Shown in pieces: positions 62,516-64,000 of a stretch of 64,000 nt of DNA (position 1 is the first letter of the stretch; each line of letters starts with the position of its first letter). The position numbers and the translations under genes were made by a program. Source of the DNA: Nocardioides sp. TF02-7 (GTDB taxonomy: Bacteria > Actinomycetota > Actinomycetes > Propionibacteriales > Nocardioidaceae); contig NZ_CP092535.1 in NCBI RefSeq assembly GCF_022437945.1, forward strand, positions 124,001-188,000. The letters run 5' to 3'. The notes beneath the pieces were generated by a model. The model made no database searches and had not been told where the DNA came from. It saw only the letters and a program-made list of their open reading frames with translations.

Positions 62516-64000
62516 GTGACCGATCGACCCACCCGACGCCGACCTCTGCGTCGCGTCCTCGTCGCGGTGCTGGCGCTCGCAGCGCCCACCGCCCTGACCG
62601 CCGGACTCACCACCGGCACCGTCGGCGCGACGCCGATCGCCGTCGCCGCCGACGACGACCCGCCGTTCACGCTCAGCGTCCCGAAGCGCCGCGTCGCCTA
62701 CGGCGGCGACGACCGGGTCTGGGACGACCTCGGCATCCGGCTGGTCGGCGGCGACCGGCCCACGGAGCTGTGGCTCCAGCGCAGCTCCTACGACAAGAAG
62801 ATCACGGTCACCTGGAAGGACCCGGAGGGAGACCCGGCCGGCGACGTGGTGATCGGCCGGAACCACAGCAAGTTCAACCGTCTGCAGAAGTTCATCGTCC
62901 TCCGCGTCGACCCCGTCGGCCCGCGGAAGCCGTTCCGCGTGGTGCGCGGCGGCTGCCTCGGCGGCGACTCGCAGCGGGTGCGGCCGGACGCGCCGGCGAC
63001 CTCGCCGTTCCCCGGCCAGTGCGAGTACAACTTCAACCCGTTCGCGACCGGAGCCGTGCAGGGGCTCGAGGCGGGGCACGCGGGGACCGCGATGAACCCC
63101 TGGGGCGCGCTCCCGATCGGGCGCGGCCGCTACGACGTCACGGTGCGGATCGCGGACAAGTGGGCCGACGCCTTCGGGCTCTCGGAGGCCGAGCGCACCG
63201 CCACGCAGCGCCTGGTCGTCCGTGGGTACGACGAGGGCGAGGGCAAGGGCCGGCAGCGAGCGCAGCAGTCGTCCGGACGCACCGGCGGGATCGCCGAGGA
63301 CCCGGCCCGACGGGCTCCTTCCCCGGCTGCGGCGGTGACGCCGGACGAGCTCCCCGACGACACTCCGCTGCCCGACCTGCGGGCCCTGCCGGCGTGGGGG
63401 ATGCAGATCTCCCCCAACGGCAACTTCCTGCAGTTCTCGGCGACGGTGTGGAACGCCGGTGACAGCCCGCTGGTGGTCGACGGTTTCCGGCGGCCCAAGC
63501 AGGCCTACATGGACGGGTACCAGTACTTCTTCGAGCCCGACGGGACGCAGCGGCCGGAGTACGTCGCCGTCGGCGGGTTCGAGTGGGACCCGAAGCCGAC
63601 GCACCTGCACTGGCACTTCCAGTCCTTCGCCCGCTACACCCTGGTGCCGCACGGCCACGACCCGGACCACGGCGACCCCGGCCACCACTCGAAGTCGCGC
63701 AAGGAGGCGTTCTGCCTCGCGCCGACCGACGCCGTGGACCTGACCGTCGACGGTGCCGACGTCCACACCGAGGAGGTCGACCTGGGCTCCGCCTGCGGTG
63801 ACCGCGACTCACGCGCCATCCGCGAGGTGCTGCAGTCGGGCTGGGGCGACACCTACGCCCAGTTCCGCGCCGGGCAGTCGTTCAACCTCAAGAGCCTGCC
63901 CAACGGCTGCTACGACGTCATCGTCGAGGGCAATCCGGCGATCGCGGGCTCGCGGATCCTCGTCGAGTCCGACTACACCAACAACGTCTACAAGCGGAAG
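62516..64000 (+). CDS. Secreted lysyl-oxidase-like protein, 3' end cut by window
   Basis: 495 residues to the window edge, no frameshift. GTG 62516 with GGAGAGG upstream. A signal peptide (RRVLVAVLALAAPTALTAGL) leads to a beta-rich domain of unknown type (residues about 50-240), a Pro/Ala linker, then the LOX domain: copper-type motif KPTHLHWHFQSFARYTLV, EAFCLAPTD, GWGDTYAQFRAGQSFNLKSL, then PNGCYDVIVEGNP and ILVESDYTNNVYK. Lysyl oxidases use copper and a Lys-Tyr quinone to oxidise lysines; bacterial forms are secreted and of uncertain role. It ends just after the conserved ESDYTNN. Confidence 0.85.
   Translation, partial: MTDRPTRRRPLRRVLVAVLALAAPTALTAGLTTGTVGATPIAVAADDDPPFTLSVPKRRVAYGGDDRVWDDLGIRLVGGDRPTELWLQRSSYDKKITVTWKDPEGDPAGDVVIGRNHSKFNRLQKFIVLRVDPVGPRKPFRVVRGGCLGGDSQRVRPDAPATSPFPGQCEYNFNPFATGAVQGLEAGHAGTAMNPWGALPIGRGRYDVTVRIADKWADAFGLSEAERTATQRLVVRGYDEGEGKGRQRAQQSSGRTGGIAEDPARRAPSPAAAVTPDELPDDTPLPDLRALPAWGMQISPNGNFLQFSATVWNAGDSPLVVDGFRRPKQAYMDGYQYFFEPDGTQRPEYVAVGGFEWDPKPTHLHWHFQSFARYTLVPHGHDPDHGDPGHHSKSRKEAFCLAPTDAVDLTVDGADVHTEEVDLGSACGDRDSRAIREVLQSGWGDTYAQFRAGQSFNLKSLPNGCYDVIVEGNPAIAGSRILVESDYTNNVYKRK

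Overview
This is 64 kb of very GC-rich chromosomal DNA from an actinobacterium. The gene order lepA, rpsT, holA, comEC, comEA, leuS and then tRNA-Ala, phosphoglycerate-mutase-like, rsfS, nadD, proA is the classic actinobacterial housekeeping block. Together with a complete single-membrane flagellar system, a CsrA/FliW switch, DevR/DevS-like proteins and many GTG starts, this suggests a motile Nocardioidaceae (Nocardioides-like) species. The genus is inferred from gene content and style, not from a search.

Layout. 1-5.7 kb: two aminoglycoside-phosphotransferase-fold proteins, a secreted protein, lepA, an FMN reductase and a small membrane protein. 5.7-15.5 kb: rpsT, holA, comEC, an HPP-CBS protein, comEA, degV and leuS with a leucine-codon attenuator leader. 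15.5-19.8 kb: an SDR, a Tat-type PhoX phosphatase with a PHO-box-like promoter, a small unknown and a DevR-like regulator. 19.9-27.8 kb, minus strand: flgN-flgK-flgL-fliW-csrA, then cheA-cheW-mcp. 28-32 kb, plus strand: a FliA-type sigma factor, flagellin, fliD, fliS and a FliT-like protein. 32-35.8 kb: cheB divergent from cheR-cheY-cheX-cheY2-CheX-like. 36-56 kb: one long, tightly overlapping basal-body, export and motor operon, flgBC-fliEFGHIJ-(NlpC/SLT)-fliK-flgDE-flbD-motAB-fliLMNOPQR-flhBA. 56-64 kb: a DevS-like histidine kinase, tRNA-Ala(GGC), the rest of the housekeeping block (pgm-like, rsfS, nadD, proA), two membrane proteins and a secreted lysyl-oxidase-like protein that runs off the edge.

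How it works together. The flagellar and chemotaxis genes make an almost complete Gram-positive motility regulon. I find a repeated promoter pattern, TCAG (or TAAG/TCAA), 15 bases, then NCCGATNN. It lies upstream of cheA, cheB, cheR, fliC, flgB and flbD-motA and fits FliA/sigma-28 recognition. The flagellin leader carries a perfect stem with an ACGGAC hexaloop about 30 nt before a GGA-containing Shine-Dalgarno. That is the expected binding geometry for CsrA, whose gene lies next to fliW in the same cluster. A second recurrent signal is a TAnnnT hexamer 6-8 nt before the start codon of housekeeping genes that lack a Shine-Dalgarno, pointing to leaderless transcripts.

Caveat. About thirty otherwise intact genes contain single-base frameshifts, nearly all in runs of four or more G or C. 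These look like sequence or assembly errors, not gene decay. I therefore give full-length gene coordinates across the shifts and state where each lies. No stretch longer than about 230 bases lacks a gene.
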